Below, piece after piece: positions 22,201 through 34,600 of a DNA stretch of 64,000 bases (its first letter is position 1; the number at the start of each line of letters is the position of its first letter). A program made the translations under genes and the position numbers. The notes beneath the pieces are model-generated. The model was not told the DNA's origin. It saw only the letters and a program-made list of their open reading frames with translations, and did no database searches. The stretch covers positions 47,458-111,457 of the forward strand of contig BDIU01000271.1 of NCBI GenBank assembly GCA_002118135.1, read 5' to 3'. Source of the stretch: Trebouxia sp. TZW2008. Taxonomy: Eukaryota > Chlorophyta > Trebouxiophyceae > Trebouxiales > Trebouxiaceae.

Positions 22201-25200
22201 GAAGCTGAACCCTAACCCATGACCTGAACTCAATCATATGTGCTTACCCTGCTCATTCTTGCGGTCCAGCAGGCGCCCAAGATCTACAAACTGCTTGTTG
22301 GCAATGTCCTCGTAATAGATGGAAACGCCTTCCCTCTGCCCACTCAGGAAATAGGTGGCGTTCATGGCGCCAGCACTGCTTCCGTATATGGCATCAAAGC
22401 ATTCCCTGCAGCATTGTGCGTATGTTCTGACTGAAGGTATTGGCATATGCTGTTCCATATGAATTGGCTGCTGCTGAGTCTGCCCGCTGTGGAAGTAGGT
22501 GGCTGTCATGGCTCCCACACTGCTGTCATGTATGGCATCAAAGCATTCTGTACAGCAACACCATCACCATCGCTGTCACCATGGATGCAGTTTGACTGCG
22601 CTGAAGATATTGGCATATGCAATATTATATGATGTTTTTGTCTCATGATTCACCACTGAGAAAATTGGGTGGCATACACGGTTCCAGTGCTGCTGCCATG
22701 TACGGCATTAAAGCATCCCCAGCAACATGAGTTGTGTGCAATGGACACGTGATGCTACAAATCCAGGTGTCCTTATTGTGCATTATGCATCGACATGCAT
22801 GATATGCCATCAGAGCACACCCTGGACCAACATGCATGCATTGATGCAAACGAGAAAGTGGCACTTCAGAGCGAGCGTCTTTGCTTGTGCATACAATGAT
22901 ATGGCTTTGGAAGTTCTCTGCATCATCCCGGCTGCATCCTGACTGATCGCAAACCTGGGCTTGTGAAGAGACTGCAAAAAAAGGGAAAATAGAGAGCGTC
23001 TATGCCATTAGGCGTGTTTGAGAGGCCTCAGCTAGACCGTGGCGTCCCTTCAGAGACTTCGGCAGTACCTGAAGCCTAAGTTGCCCAGTTCCAGTAAGCT
23101 GCCAGCACTGACAGCCCCTCGCATGCCGCCACCCTCAACAACAAGTCCCAGCTTGAACTTGTCCTTGCGGTCCCCAGGCAAGCTGTTCTGCGCAGCTCTC
23201 TGCCTTAGTAGCTGTAGGGCAGGATGGTTTCCCTGCGCATGTCAAGCAGCATTGCAGAACAACTTCAGATATGTTGCCAATCTGCCTTGAAGCTTTATAG
23301 CCTGAAACTAGCAATGCAGAGCCACTGAGGTAGTTTGCCCAATAAGTCAGCAGGCTTATGGCGTTTCGGATGCTGCTTGTGGCTGCAGCCTTGCTATGTG
23401 GGCAACATCATGCAGCAACTGGCAGCATTGTTTAATTCTCGCAGATTCAAGCAGCATTGTTGCCCTCCTGCAACTATGGGCAGCATTGTTGACCTCCTGC
23501 AACTATTAGCAGCATGGTTGACCTCTTGCCGCTACTAGCAGCATTGTTGGCCTCCTGCAAATGATTGAATGCAGTGACCAACAGCGTCCATGACCTGTAC
23601 ATCTCCTCTGCTGCCAGTGCATGTTGATGTGCATGCCATGTGTTCAAACGACACAGCAAGCTTGTGCAAAGTTGCTGCCAGGACTAGCAGTGCACAGCAG
23701 TGAATTGAGCCAAGTTGTTGACATGTTCAATGCCTCCATGTGCTCTTAGGAGTTGCAGTGCTTGGTCCAAATCGAGCACCAAGTCACCCATCTCCTCTGA
23801 GCACACAAAGGCACTGACCAGGGCAATATGTAGGCTCTGTTCTGCTGCCACATTTAACAATCTTGGCAATCTCTCTGCACGGGACTGTTGTCCTGCCCAA
23901 GTGACAAGATTGCTGTGAACTTTTTGCAAGAAGATGCGTGTGCAGGCACCTTGCAAGTGTTAAGCAGTAGGATTCTTATTCACAAGTGAGCAAACCTGTA
24001 GCACCAGAAAGTCATAGAACAGCTCAAGCAGCATGATGACAAGGTTGACAGTAGCATGCACTCCAGATTCGCGCATTCTCTGTTGCAGTACTGTACAGTG
24101 AGCTGGACTCATTTTCCGGCGATTCTGTCAGTCAGGCAGGGGAGCAAGTCCTTGCAGGCCAGGACTATGAGACAGCAACAGCAGAATCTGGCTTGAATGT
24201 GGGTGTGTCAACTGTTTCTGGAGTGCATGGCATGTGTTGAAATCCACATGGCATGCCAATCATTGCGACAGGTGTAGCAGCCACAAATTCAGAGGAACGC
24301 CATTATCTCATGTGACATGAACACAAGCTCTCTGTTGCCCCCTACTAGATTGCATGGGCAGGAGGGCAGCATTGACCATCATTGCTAACTGTCAGACATG
24401 ATTTCCAAAGGAGCATGATGTTCTGCGCTTCTATGACATACCCGAAGAGGCATTGCTTCTTCAGTCTGTGATTGGCCATTCTTGCCACGGGAGAACAGTG
24501 ACAGCAGCTTGATACGCTTCTCCTGACGCTGCTGCTCCTCAGGAGATTGATCCTGTCTTGCTTGCTCAGCACCATCAGAGGCCCTGCCGCTAGGCTCTGC
24601 AGTACTGGAGGAGTTTTGCCTCCTGTTGTCAGGCTCATGGCTGCCGTTGGTGCTGTTCTCTGGCTGTTGTTCAGCCTGAGTGTCAGAGGCTTTCCAGCTA
24701 TTGATGAGACTCTGGATTGCGCCAGACACACGGCTGGAGTCCACTTCAAGGGCCTTCTGTTGCAACTGCAAGGAGCAGTGTGGAAAGCTGTCGATGCGGC
24801 CTCAGTTGACCTGTTGGGGGCATGGTAACAGCTTGAACGCCAAACAATACCTTCTGAGCTGCGTCTCTTGCAGGAATACGAAAAGAAGTTATTGCTCGAC
24901 CTATTCTATCACGCCTAGATTGGAGAGGCTCTGTTTTGGGTGGTTCTTTCTGTGCAGTACTGACAATTCGGTTGCTGCCTCGTTGGCAGCAAGCCCTGGT
25001 GGACCTCTGGCAATTGAGAGAAGCATCGTGCAGCTTCAGGCCGCTTGTTTGATGTGCAAGCATAGTTTGATAAGCAGAGCGAGACGTTGCTGTCCCGTTT
25101 ACGATACTGGCGTTGTTGACGTTTGTGCCGATCACCGGGGGACAGACCAATCTGTTACGAGTGGACAACGCGCTAGCTGAACCAGCGCGCTTCAGCGAGC

Positions 25201-25300
25201 GTTGGATGTGCTGCGCGCTGAGCGCGTCGAAAGCAGCTTTGGCGGTGTAGAGTGTTGTGCATGCTGCGCGCACGTGAGAGGGCATCTTTGGCTGAGACAT
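19217..25300 (-). CDS. Patatin-like phospholipase / lipid acyl hydrolase
   Basis: Patatin-like enzymes cleave acyl chains from membrane or storage lipids with a Ser-Asp dyad. Ten exons give 603 residues: 25159-25300, 24913-25004, 24442-24765, 23069-23232, 22248-22405, 21664-21761, 21242-21372, 20772-20879, 19959-20189, 19217-19580. The oxyanion loop GGGMRG is near residue 220, the nucleophile motif YGSSAG (GxSxG) has Ser near 251, and the Asp sits in LVDAAVFEAVPF near 376. Further family matches are PVLNLTFLLDHVMEKVKPL, VASSLDSLEPVLLEGF, LRASANVPRIAGEPV and CHVYPIFPG. The tail is an acidic Ser/Glu stretch then a Gln-rich coiled coil. The first two exons are the least certain. Exon-like stretches in intron 3 may add cassettes. 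A (CT)n run lies about 110 bases upstream of the start. Confidence 0.88.
20247..20448 (-). repeat. Two decayed copies of patatin exon 9 start
   Basis: The acceptor side of exon 9 (ending 20189), coding RKAVTNIFFDAIKRAVLTP, recurs at 20247-20335 and 20371-20448 with substitutions. The block ACTGCCTTCCTGATACGACT is nearly unchanged in the nearer copy. Confidence 0.85.
22477..22728 (-). repeat. Two decayed copies of the patatin catalytic exon (exon 5) start
   Basis: The exon 5 start, coding CFDAIYGSSAGAMNATYF, recurs at 22477-22556 and 22643-22728. The nearer copy reads DSSVGAMTATYFHSG, so the GxSxG nucleophile motif is broken; the farther copy is more decayed. Both sit upstream of the true acceptor. 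Confidence 0.85.
23421..23562. repeat. Tandem repeat, unit about 36 bases, in patatin intron 3
   Basis: Four to five copies of a unit containing AGCAGCATTGTTG and CCTCCTGCAACTA. Confidence 0.8.
23545..24085 (-). other. Exon-like coding stretches in patatin intron 3
   Basis: Three minus-strand stretches look coding and have plausible splice borders: about 23996-24075 (VNLVIMLLELFYDFLVLQ, CAG|GT donor), about 23711-23905 (LPRLLNVAAEQSLHIALVSA and further helical sequence) and about 23545-23650 (LAAEEMYRSWTLLVTAFNHL). The first joins exon 3 in phase. The last does not join exon 4 in an obvious phase. They may be cassette exons of the patatin gene or a nested gene. Family not recognised. Confidence 0.4.
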
Positions 25301-25916
25301 GTAGCTGTGACTAAAACTGGATACCTCTACCAGCAGGTCTGAGGAAGCTTCATGATGCGCTTTGTTCGACACCAGGCACCTGAAACTATGCGTGCACAGC
25401 AGTGCAATTACTCTCTCTCTCTCTCTCTCTCATGGTACGCCATAGCATTGTGACGCTCAAGAGGTCGCCTGTGTGCAAGGCTAGGATTCAGCCTTGCTGA
25501 GGGCACAAGATCTACTGCTAAATTTGCTTCACACCCTTGTTCCTGCCATATCCTCAGACCAGATCCTGATTTCGGCTAAAGGAATCAGCATGCGGCTTGA
25601 TGCAATGCAATGAGCAAGTTCTGTAGCCTTGATTCTTCTCACATCACTCTCACACAGAATCTCCCAGTCAGTAATGAAATACGTTTCACTGTAGACAACA
25701 AACAACCCGAATGCAATATGCAGAAAGTCTGCTGCCCACTAAGAGCAAAATTTTGCATGCGAGCACAAACCTGAACATGCTCCCAACCCCAGTAAAATCA
25801 CAGAAACGGCACCACACAAAAGAATAGTATACAGTATGTCTGAAGAAAGGGGATAGCGAGCAGCATTGTATGCATCTTGGCCCCTTGCTAACGCTGCCAA
25901 GCAACAAAATGTGACA
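25301..25916. other. Intergenic stretch with a (CT)n run
   Basis: This is the promoter side of the patatin gene and the 3' side of the bestrophin gene. A CT dinucleotide run covers 25411-25431. No gene seen. Confidence 0.6.
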
Positions 25917-28900
25917 TCACAGCCCTGATCCATTGCTTTGCATTTGTGCCTTCTCCACCATTGAGAGGCTCTTAATGGCTGGAGTTCCTTTCTGGATGAT
26001 CTGTTCTACTTCATGTCTGGTCTCCAAGATCTCCTTGGAGTTTTCATGAATGATGTCACACAAATTCTCTGCACAACCAACCTCAAAGTGTTGTCACTCA
26101 GTACTGCTAGATGTCAACTTGACAGCAGTTTGTGTAAAACATTTGTTGCAGACATGCAGCTGCTGCGCATGAATTTGCCATCAAGTTGAACCAACACCCG
26201 CACATCAACATCTGTGTCCTGCAATGAGCTCTGGCTAATGCAGCAAGTTGTGCACAAGAATGCAGTTGCCTCCTTCGGATGCACATGATTCAGGTAGGTT
26301 GCTGCATTTCAGACCAGCGTTCAAATGCAGCGTTCAGAAAACTAGTGCGCAGATGGCATCAATGTGCTACACAGCCACTAGACAATGCCCAGGACCAAGC
26401 AATGTTTACCTAGAGGCAGTATGCCAAAAGGCTCTTCTATCTGAACCCCGATCTCTTCCACTCCCAGCAGCAGGAAGGCTATGGTGACAGCAGCTGGAAT
26501 CATGGCCCAATGGCACGCCCGCCATAGAGTGAAGGGCAGGAAGGCCAGCCATATCACCAAAAACCGAGAAGTGTGCCTGCAACAAGAGAGGAGAGTCGAG
26601 TCTGCATTGAGCGCATGTGCTCCCTTTCCACTAATTGCCTGCGAGCCCTGTCAGCCAGAGCCCGCTATGCTCTAGCTGATCTGTGCTCCACTCTGAATGT
26701 AAGTTGAATGAAAGCAACTGCTCTGATTTGCATATGCCCCATACTTGGCCCAGATTGTGGCGTTTTGAGCCCTTGCTGCAGAAGAAAAGACATCCAAAAA
26801 GTCAACACCATCAGACATCATAACGATAGCCTCCGTCAGCCCAGGATCACATGAAGTACCAATAATGTTCAAGTCTTTGCCCATGTCACTACATGCAGGC
26901 AATCCAGAGCAGGATAATCACTGTGACACTCAGACTGTAGCTGGCAGTTGCATAGGGTCCAAGGCAATGGTTGGAGATCATGCACAGATGTCTATGACGC
27001 TTGTTGCCATCTAGTCCGCAATCCTAACACAGCAAAACAAGGCGGTTCGCACACCTCTATTACAGAGGAAGCCAATCTACCCTGAGTGATGTTATGTGAA
27101 GGTCACAAAGTCACAACTGTTCAGGCACGCAAAGAGCAATCTACTACCTCCAGCCCTTGGGTTTTGACCTCAAAGATTCTGCTGATGTGGCAATGTCTGC
27201 GACATAACGCTGCACACCACGTGCATCACAAGGTGAAATAAACCTGTTGTGATCTGTGGCTGAAGCTGCACTGTTTGTGTCTGAACTGCTGACTGATGAC
27301 CACGAGCGCTGAAAAGCCTTTGGGTTGCACTCAACATTAGCAAAGCATGTGACCTGACAGATTTCACACAGGCACTATTGCTCATGCCTGACTTCACCAT
27401 ATATATACACACCTGGTATACGACCTGGGTATGGGGGTTTTGAGCATGCGTTCACACGTGCCCACAGCCTGATGGAAGCTGTTGAGCGTGCCATCCATTG
27501 ACAGCTTTTGGGCCTCGCTGGCCGGCAGGGCCTGCACTGCTTGCGTCAGCACATTCAGCACAAAGTTGGGCTTATGGTCCTTGTGCTTCAGAACTGCCTC
27601 CACCTCAGTTGGCAGAAGGACATTCTGCAAGCATGGCGACAACATCAGTGTTGTCTGTTGCTTGCATCAATACATTCAGCACAAAGTTGAGCTTGTGGTC
27701 CCTGTGCTTCAGAACTGCTTCAACCTCAGTCGGCAGCAGCAAATTCTGCGGGGTGTGACAAGACAACCGCTTTGAGACGTTGTTTCACGCTCTGTAAAGC
27801 TGGTACAGTAAACGCCCTCAGGCGCTCAGCAGAAGAAGACTTTGCAAGACATGGCAACGTTTGTTTTCTGCTTGCTGCTCCCCTTTTGCTGCTGAACACG
27901 GCAAGCACAAAGGCTGACAGCACAAGCAGCAATAATCTCTGCCCACACAGAACGGCACTGACGTGACATGACAGAAAGTCAAGCATACAGCTGAGCCCAT
28001 TTACATGCAATACTACTTTGTGGCAAGCACCTGCAAATGCCACAACTTGCAATTCAACATGTCTGCAGCATGCATCTGGCTTGCATGCTGAAAACGTGCT
28101 GATTCACCCTGACAATGACAATGAAGGTCAACGCTATTAGATGCTGGTACACATTCAAGGTAGCACCTCAAGCTCAGCTCGGAGGTCGCACTCCTCTCTG
28201 ATGTGCCACATGAGCACTCGGCAGAAGGCGCTTGTCCATCGCAGCAAACGCTGCAGGTCTTCCTCCTCCTGAACAAAGCCTTGCGCCTGCAAAGAAGGCT
28301 CCAAAGGTTGCCAAAAGAATCAACCCCATGTGTCACCCTTTTGATACCTGACTTGAGCCTCAGGATGTTTCAGAACATTTCAGTGAGCTATGACGCAGTT
28401 GCGCCGTGCTACCGAAGGTGCTGGTTGCTGGTTTCATGCAGTGTTGGCTTGTGTCTGTCAGCTTGCAGGCAGCCTACAAGCCGCAACAGTGTGCGTGCAA
28501 GTGGGCACAATTTTTGCCGTACTAATGATACAAGCGGTTGCATCTGTCTGCAAGCCTCACAGTGATTGCATATCCTGTCAGCTGTCTGCGGCATGATGAT
28601 GTCAATTGATGCAGCATATCTGCGAGCCCAACGTGTCTTTGTATTGATGGGACAAGATGCATCATGTGAACACCAATGTCTAACTTGCTACAGTTGCAAT
28701 GGATTGACTGCATTGCAACAGCTCAGCATGCTGCAGGTATGCATCAACGCTCACCTGCAACACGGCCTGCCTTGCAACTATGACGTGAAAGCAATGCAGG
28801 ATGTGCACAAACAGGATGACAAGAAGGAGGGAATCTGTTGCTATGCCTTATCAAAAGTGTGACTCTGTATACACAAACAAGCCCAGCGCAAATGTGGACA

Positions 28901-30640
28901 GCAGTCACTAAGCATGCCACAGCTAAGCATGCAACGGTCACCTGACTGCAATGGTACCCCTATGTAAGGGCACTTTACTGAGGACAGGTTGCTTGAAGTC
29001 AGTGCAGTCCTGGAATTGATGCTGAAAAGTTGAACATCACATGTCCCTTCACAGATGCTCCCAACAAGCCTGCCTGGCGAGACAGGACTTGAGCCACACA
29101 CACCTAGCGCATGTGCTGAAGTGTGTAGTCATGATTATTGTTGTGAGAGTAGATGTGTAGTTATTACTAATCTTGTAAGTGCAGTCATGTGACAGTCAGC
29201 TGGCGCATGAAGTTGCAGACGTCACAGACCATGTAGGCCCAAATGTTTCTGCCCTCTGTGAAACATCAGGCTGCAATGGTAGCCGTGTCTAAGGGTACTT
29301 TAATATGAGAACAGGTCTCTTGTAGCGAGTGCAGTCGTGTGGTCACCTGGCGCATGAAGTTGCGGGCATCACAGACCATGTAGGCCCAGATGTTTCTGCC
29401 CTCTGTGAAGCGGCTGTAAGAGGCATCCAAGCGGAATGCCAGCAGCAGCGCCAGAGCAAAGTTGGTCAGATTAAAGGGGTCCAGTGCTTCCAGGGTGGAA
29501 GAAGGCAAGGCTGTGTATGGGTGAGCCTGCAGCCATGACAGATGGAGCATGTCATTTTGGTCAGCTATCTGAGCCTGATATTGTCACAGCAGCACCTCAG
29601 GAGTCACTGTGTGCAAAGATTTGACTGTATTGAGGCTTGACTTGCACTGTCGCAACACGATTCTGGGCAAAACTAGTAGGCAAGGCAAGTCACTGGTAGA
29701 GTTTGATGCAAGCAAAGTCGCAAAATCCTCAATAGCAAGCATGGGGAAGATGATGCTGATGCAGTCAGCTCTTGCATGTCTGTTGCCCATGCAGCTGTGC
29801 CTGAAGGCAGCAAACCCTGCTGGACGGTAATATACGCAACTAGAATGATACTGAAGTACAGATGGCATCAGACCAGCTGCCATTTTGACAATGAAACAGT
29901 CTGGAAGCTGCTTCTTGGGAGCAGCCTGTGTCTTTGCATGCTGAGTGCAGATGCATTTCAAACATGATGCATTTTGGCAAAGTGTTGCAAGAAGGGTGCC
30001 ATTTGTATGTTGTGATGCATTTGCCACAATCCTCAGTACATACCTCCTTGTAGGACTCCCATGACGCAACACATGTAGAAAACAGAAACACAACCAGCAA
30101 AGGTTTTCTGAGGCCTCTGATTATCCGCGACTGAGCCAACAAGACTTGATGTCAGCGGGTGATCATTTTATTGTCAGGCAAGCAGCGAGCAAGCGCAGCA
30201 GTGTAGTGTGCAAACCTTAGGAAGGCCTGTGAAGTGTTGCAAGTATCTTTGAGAGCTTCTGTGAATAGCCCAGCGCTCAAAATCGAATGTCTGCAATAAA
30301 GTCAGGGACGTTTACCAAGTGAGTGCGGTGACATCTTCAGCTGCAAAAAGGTCCTTTGCCAAGCATGAAGCAGAGTAGATACCGTGCGCATGCTTTGTCG
30401 GTTGAGTTCCTTCTCCACATCCACTGACGCATGGCTGTATCGTTGGTTTTCATACGACCGGGTGTCGCCAAGATATCCTCGCAAAAGAGCCTGTACAGGC
30501 TGGCTCAGAAGCCTGCTGACCTTGCGGTGCTGCCGGACGAATGTTAGCGGCAACGGCGCAAAAGACCTAGAGGACTGGAATGGCAGAATCCGCAGCCTAT
30601 TCACGGCTTTGAGCTGGCCGCAGGGCTGCAAGCATGCCAT
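25917..30640 (-). CDS. Bestrophin-like anion channel, probably chloroplast
   Basis: Plant and algal bestrophin-like (UPF0187-type) proteins are chloride/bicarbonate channels, several in the thylakoid membrane. Eight exons give 416 residues: 30383-30640, 30216-30290, 30044-30130, 29347-29526, 28167-28286, 27413-27624, 26410-26576, 25917-26068. Family motifs appear in order: FDFERWAIHRSSQRY, RGLRKPLLVVFLFSTCVASW, FALALLLAFRLDASYSRF then EGRNIWAYM, LLRWTSAFCRVLMWH, CERMLKTPIPRSYTRHTSRF, and VEEIGVQIEEPFGILPL. The first about 70 residues are basic and Ser/Leu-rich, like a chloroplast transit peptide. The start at 30640 (MACLQP) was chosen for that; an in-frame ATG at 30724 is possible. The C-terminus is a short hydrophilic tail. 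Confidence 0.9.
27660..27752 (-). repeat. Copy of bestrophin exon 6 start, still open and with an acceptor
   Basis: About 75 bases of the exon 6 start (coding LLPTEVEAVLKH) recur upstream behind an intact CCGCAG acceptor. The copy stays open and has a possible in-phase GT donor (GTGCTGAAT|GTATTG). Confidence 0.85.
29196..29268 (-). repeat. Copy of bestrophin exon 4 end
   Basis: The exon 4 end (29347-29410), with GACCATGTAGGCCCA and TGTTTCTGCCCTCTGTGAA, recurs about 150 bases downstream in the intron. The donor GT is lost. Confidence 0.85.
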
Positions 30641-30724
30641 TGAACATACAGTTTCACCCCGCGCTAGCTGGCCATGACGACCGACAGATCGAATCTCGTT
30701 CACGCAAGGCACACGCAATGGCAA

Positions 30725-31649
30725 TCTGTCGTCCTACGCGCACGACGACAAGCGTTATCAAGGCTTGACTGAGGACGTTGGTCAAAGCGCTGCTGAGCCA
30801 GGCATCGAACCTCCGATTTACCACTCACTCAAGCCAATTTTGGCAACCATGCTCATGCAGAAACCACAGACTGCGGGAGGTTGACGAAGTTGACATGCAA
30901 ATTCATTGCCACGCATCATATGTGACCTTTAGCAGCTTCATCATGCCATGCTGTTGTCAGACACCATGGTTGGGACGGTCAGTTCGAGTGTGCGTGCGAC
31001 AGAGGAGGACTTGTTATCATCATCATCATGGACATGATGATCAACAATGCTAGCATTTCGAAGTGAACATTGCCTGTAGCTGGCAATGTTGCTTTTGCGA
31101 TGGCATGCAAAGTGCTTGCACGCGTATGGCTCTGCATATACAGATGTCAGAAGCTTGCACATGATGGCTTTTGAATGGTCGATATGCAAGTCATTCAATT
31201 GTGTTTTCTCACTTGTGTGACAACTGTGTTGAGCCAGCAATGAGACAATGAGGCATTGCACTGGCTGTCATATCTTGACATATTGTCCTGCCAGTCCTAG
31301 ACCTGTCACAGACTCAGCAGCAGTAAGAAGGCAGTTGCACTTTGTACATGCTCCTGCTGATAGGTCTACCTGACATTCTGTGGAAACAGAAAGCAATTCA
31401 TCACTGCACTACCTTGGCTTCTTTGCTGGCAACAACGTCCTTTGGAAATTTACAGCAGAGTTATCACAAGACAGATTGTGCAGCACGCTGCTATGAGCTA
31501 AACAAATGCCTTGTACAGCTGCAGATATCTGAATGATGAGCCCAACAAGAAAATAGACCTTATTTTGGTGTACAGTGGCCCCCGCTCATTACATTGTCTT
31601 GCATGATGCCGAGCTTTTACCTCCCAAACACACCAGGCAAAACAAGTCA
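30725..31649. other. Intergenic stretch, no gene recognised
   Basis: It lies between the bestrophin start and the SSADH stop, both on minus. A short ATC/GAT run occurs near 31014-31040. Nothing else supported. Confidence 0.5.
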
Positions 31650-34600
31650 TTATTGGTTTGAGGGCCGCTCATAGCCTATTCCCATTTGAATGTATTTGAT
31701 TTCCATGAACTCATCCAGACCATACTTGGAGTGCTCTCTGCCTAGCCCTGATTGCTTCACACCGCCAAATGGTGCAATCTCACTTGTAATGCCGACTTCA
31801 TTCACACCAATCATGCCATACTCCAGAGCTTCAGCAGTCTTCCAAGTTCTTGCTAGGTCCTGCTCAACACAGTGATGCTCAGTCAAAGTCTGCATTCTAC
31901 CATTTAATTGCAAAGTTGTGTTGCTCAGGCATGGAGAACCAGCCACTAGACAGCAATCAACTGCCTTCATGCTCAACACACTTGCGGCACAGACAAAGAT
32001 CTGCTCAGTTCAGGCCAGTCTAGACAGCAATCTGCTGCAAACTGCCTGTGTCACATCACTGGCCGTATCAAAACAGTATGTGATCAATGGCTAGAGCTTT
32101 TGCTCCAGGCATGCAGGGTCACCTGGCACTTGCACTTATGTAAGGCAAACCCCAGAAACGCCAACAACACAACAGAAGTGTTTGATCTGCATTAGACTGG
32201 TGTGCTGGTCAGCACATGCCACAGCTGCATGTAAGTTAGTTCAACCAGCGTATGGTGACAATTTCCTCCCTGGTGCAGAAATATGCAGGTAGCCTTTGGA
32301 TAGTGTCATCAGCAGTATGTGACTCAGCTCAACAGCCATATGGTGACAAATTGGCTTACCCTGGTATAGAAGTATGCAGCTAGTCCGTAGATGGTGTCAT
32401 TGGCCAGCTTGATAGCTTCCTCATCATGCTTGAATTTGAAAAGAGGCACTGCAGGGCCAAAGGTCTCTTCCCTATAGATCTGCAAGTTTGCAAAGCGTTT
32501 AGCGCACTGCACGAAAAGCGGTGCTGCACTTTGCTGCATGCTTGCACGCCAATCCGGGTCCAAGCTGTGTCAACACTTTGTGCAAGTGATCTGGTACGCA
32601 TGAACCAAGAACCCTTGTTGACAGAAACTGACTGCAACGACAGGAGCTCATTTCAGCAGCTCCCGTGCACACGCGAGTGACTGACTAATTTCGACGCGGA
32701 CCATGTGTGTACAGTGTAGATCTATCAAGCATTACGCTATACAGACGTCATTGCTCACAAGAGATGACCAGAGACATGGCAGGTATTGTGACCCTCTGTG
32801 CTGTTGGACAATAACTAGTCAGACCTGTAGAGCAGAGCAGCAACACAAAAGCAGTCACGGCAGCTGCAACAGGGCGTGCAGCCATTGCCACTGCTACAGT
32901 GACTGGTCCTTGTAACAAGTGCTTTGGTTTCCAAAACTGTCCTGCTATCCAATTGTCCCAACTCGTAGGTGCCACTACAGTCAAAATGCAGTGACTGGTT
33001 CCGATTTGTCCTTACATTGAGAGAATCCGTACATCAACTGTTCTTACAAACAGAAATTACTGTGGCTGAGAGGCCCTGAACACCACTGCAGCGTACCACT
33101 AGTGATGCTGTGTCTGAAAGGCTTGTATTATGCAGCCCTGCTGGTGAACCAGCATGCTGTGCCTACCAGTTCAACGTTATGATGCCCAGCATGCTGTGCC
33201 TGGCGATTTCAAGTTCTGACGCCCAGTTTGCTGTGCCTACCAATGTAGTGTTCTGATGTCTAGCATGCTGTGCCTGCCAATGTAGTGGTTTAATGCACAG
33301 CATGCTGTGCCTACCAATGTAGCGTTCTGATGCCCAGCATGCTGTGCCTACCAATCAGTGTTTTGATGCCCAGCATGCTGTGCCTACTAATGTAGTGTTC
33401 TGCTGCCCAGCATGCTGTGCCTACTAATGTAGTGTTCTGCTGCCCAGCATGCTGTGCCTACCGATTCAGTGTCCTGATGCCAGCATGCTGTGCCTGGCAA
33501 TTCAGTGTTCTGCTGCCCAGCATGCTGTGCCTGCCAAGACTCAGCCTACTAGCAGCATGCGCCTGCGCACTGATTATGCAACCAAGACAGCTGCTCATGG
33601 GAAGAGTTGCGCGCTGCTGATGAGCTTGCCTGCCACAGATAGATGCTTTTGTGTTGTAGCAATGCAACCAATGCTCGACTGGGCACAGCAGCATTACCTT
33701 CATATCAATTGAGCAGTCTGACAACACAGTTGGTGAGAAGAAGAAGCCCTTGTCATACGGAGCCTTCAGGTCTGGCTTGCTGCCACCTGTCAGGGCTTTT
33801 GCCCCTTTGGCCAGGGCATCATCAACATGCCCTTGTACCTGCACCACCACATTCCCTTTTAATCAGAACGCACTGCAGGGCAAAGATAGCGTGCCCTCAA
33901 ATTCTGAGGAGTTATTGGCTGAGTTTGCTGCGTCCTGTCAGGGATTCTGCATCATTAAAATGCGCTGTCTATAGCTGCCTGCAATGTCAATGAGTACGAT
34001 GCAAAAGCTGCAAAGTTTCTCTTTCTACTGGCTGCTAGGGAGATGAAGGGTCAGGAGGGAGTTGACAGAAGCAGATGCCTACCTTGAAAAGCTGGGTGGG
34101 AAAGAAGTGGACAAACTGCAGACACACCCTGTCAACAGAAGCCTGCCAGAAAGTACTCAAAAGTGTCTAAAACCTGCACACTCAGCTCTCTAAACTAGTT
34201 TGAGAGAGAAGCAATCAACAGTATGACTTGCAGGCTCTCTGATTCTACAGCAGCGTGACAAACAAGTGATCAATGTTTACTTGGAGTTGCTAGAAGCTGC
34301 ACACTCACTCTTTCTACAGCTGCTTGGGAGATGAGGGGCCCCAGGGTGGTGTTGGGGTCCAAACCCCCTCCTATCTGGAACTTGTTCACCTTCTCCACAA
34401 CCGCCTTGCTGAACTCCTCAAAAATGCCTTCCTGCAGTGAATTCTGTATCAGTGACAGTAGGACAGACTGTGGGTTTATCTTTTCACAAACGCCTCACTG
34501 TATTGAACCTAAAGGAGCGACTGTCAGAACAGCTTGTATGTGACAGGCTCAGTACTGTCTTGTGAACTCCTAAAAATACCTTCCTGCAATGTGTTCTCTA

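Noticed and set aside
33163..33354. Trp/His/Ser repeat protein on minus strand
   Set aside because: It is a translation of the minisatellite.
33142..33541. CRISPR array
   Set aside because: Units are contiguous near-identical minisatellite copies without spacers, in the intron of a nuclear gene.
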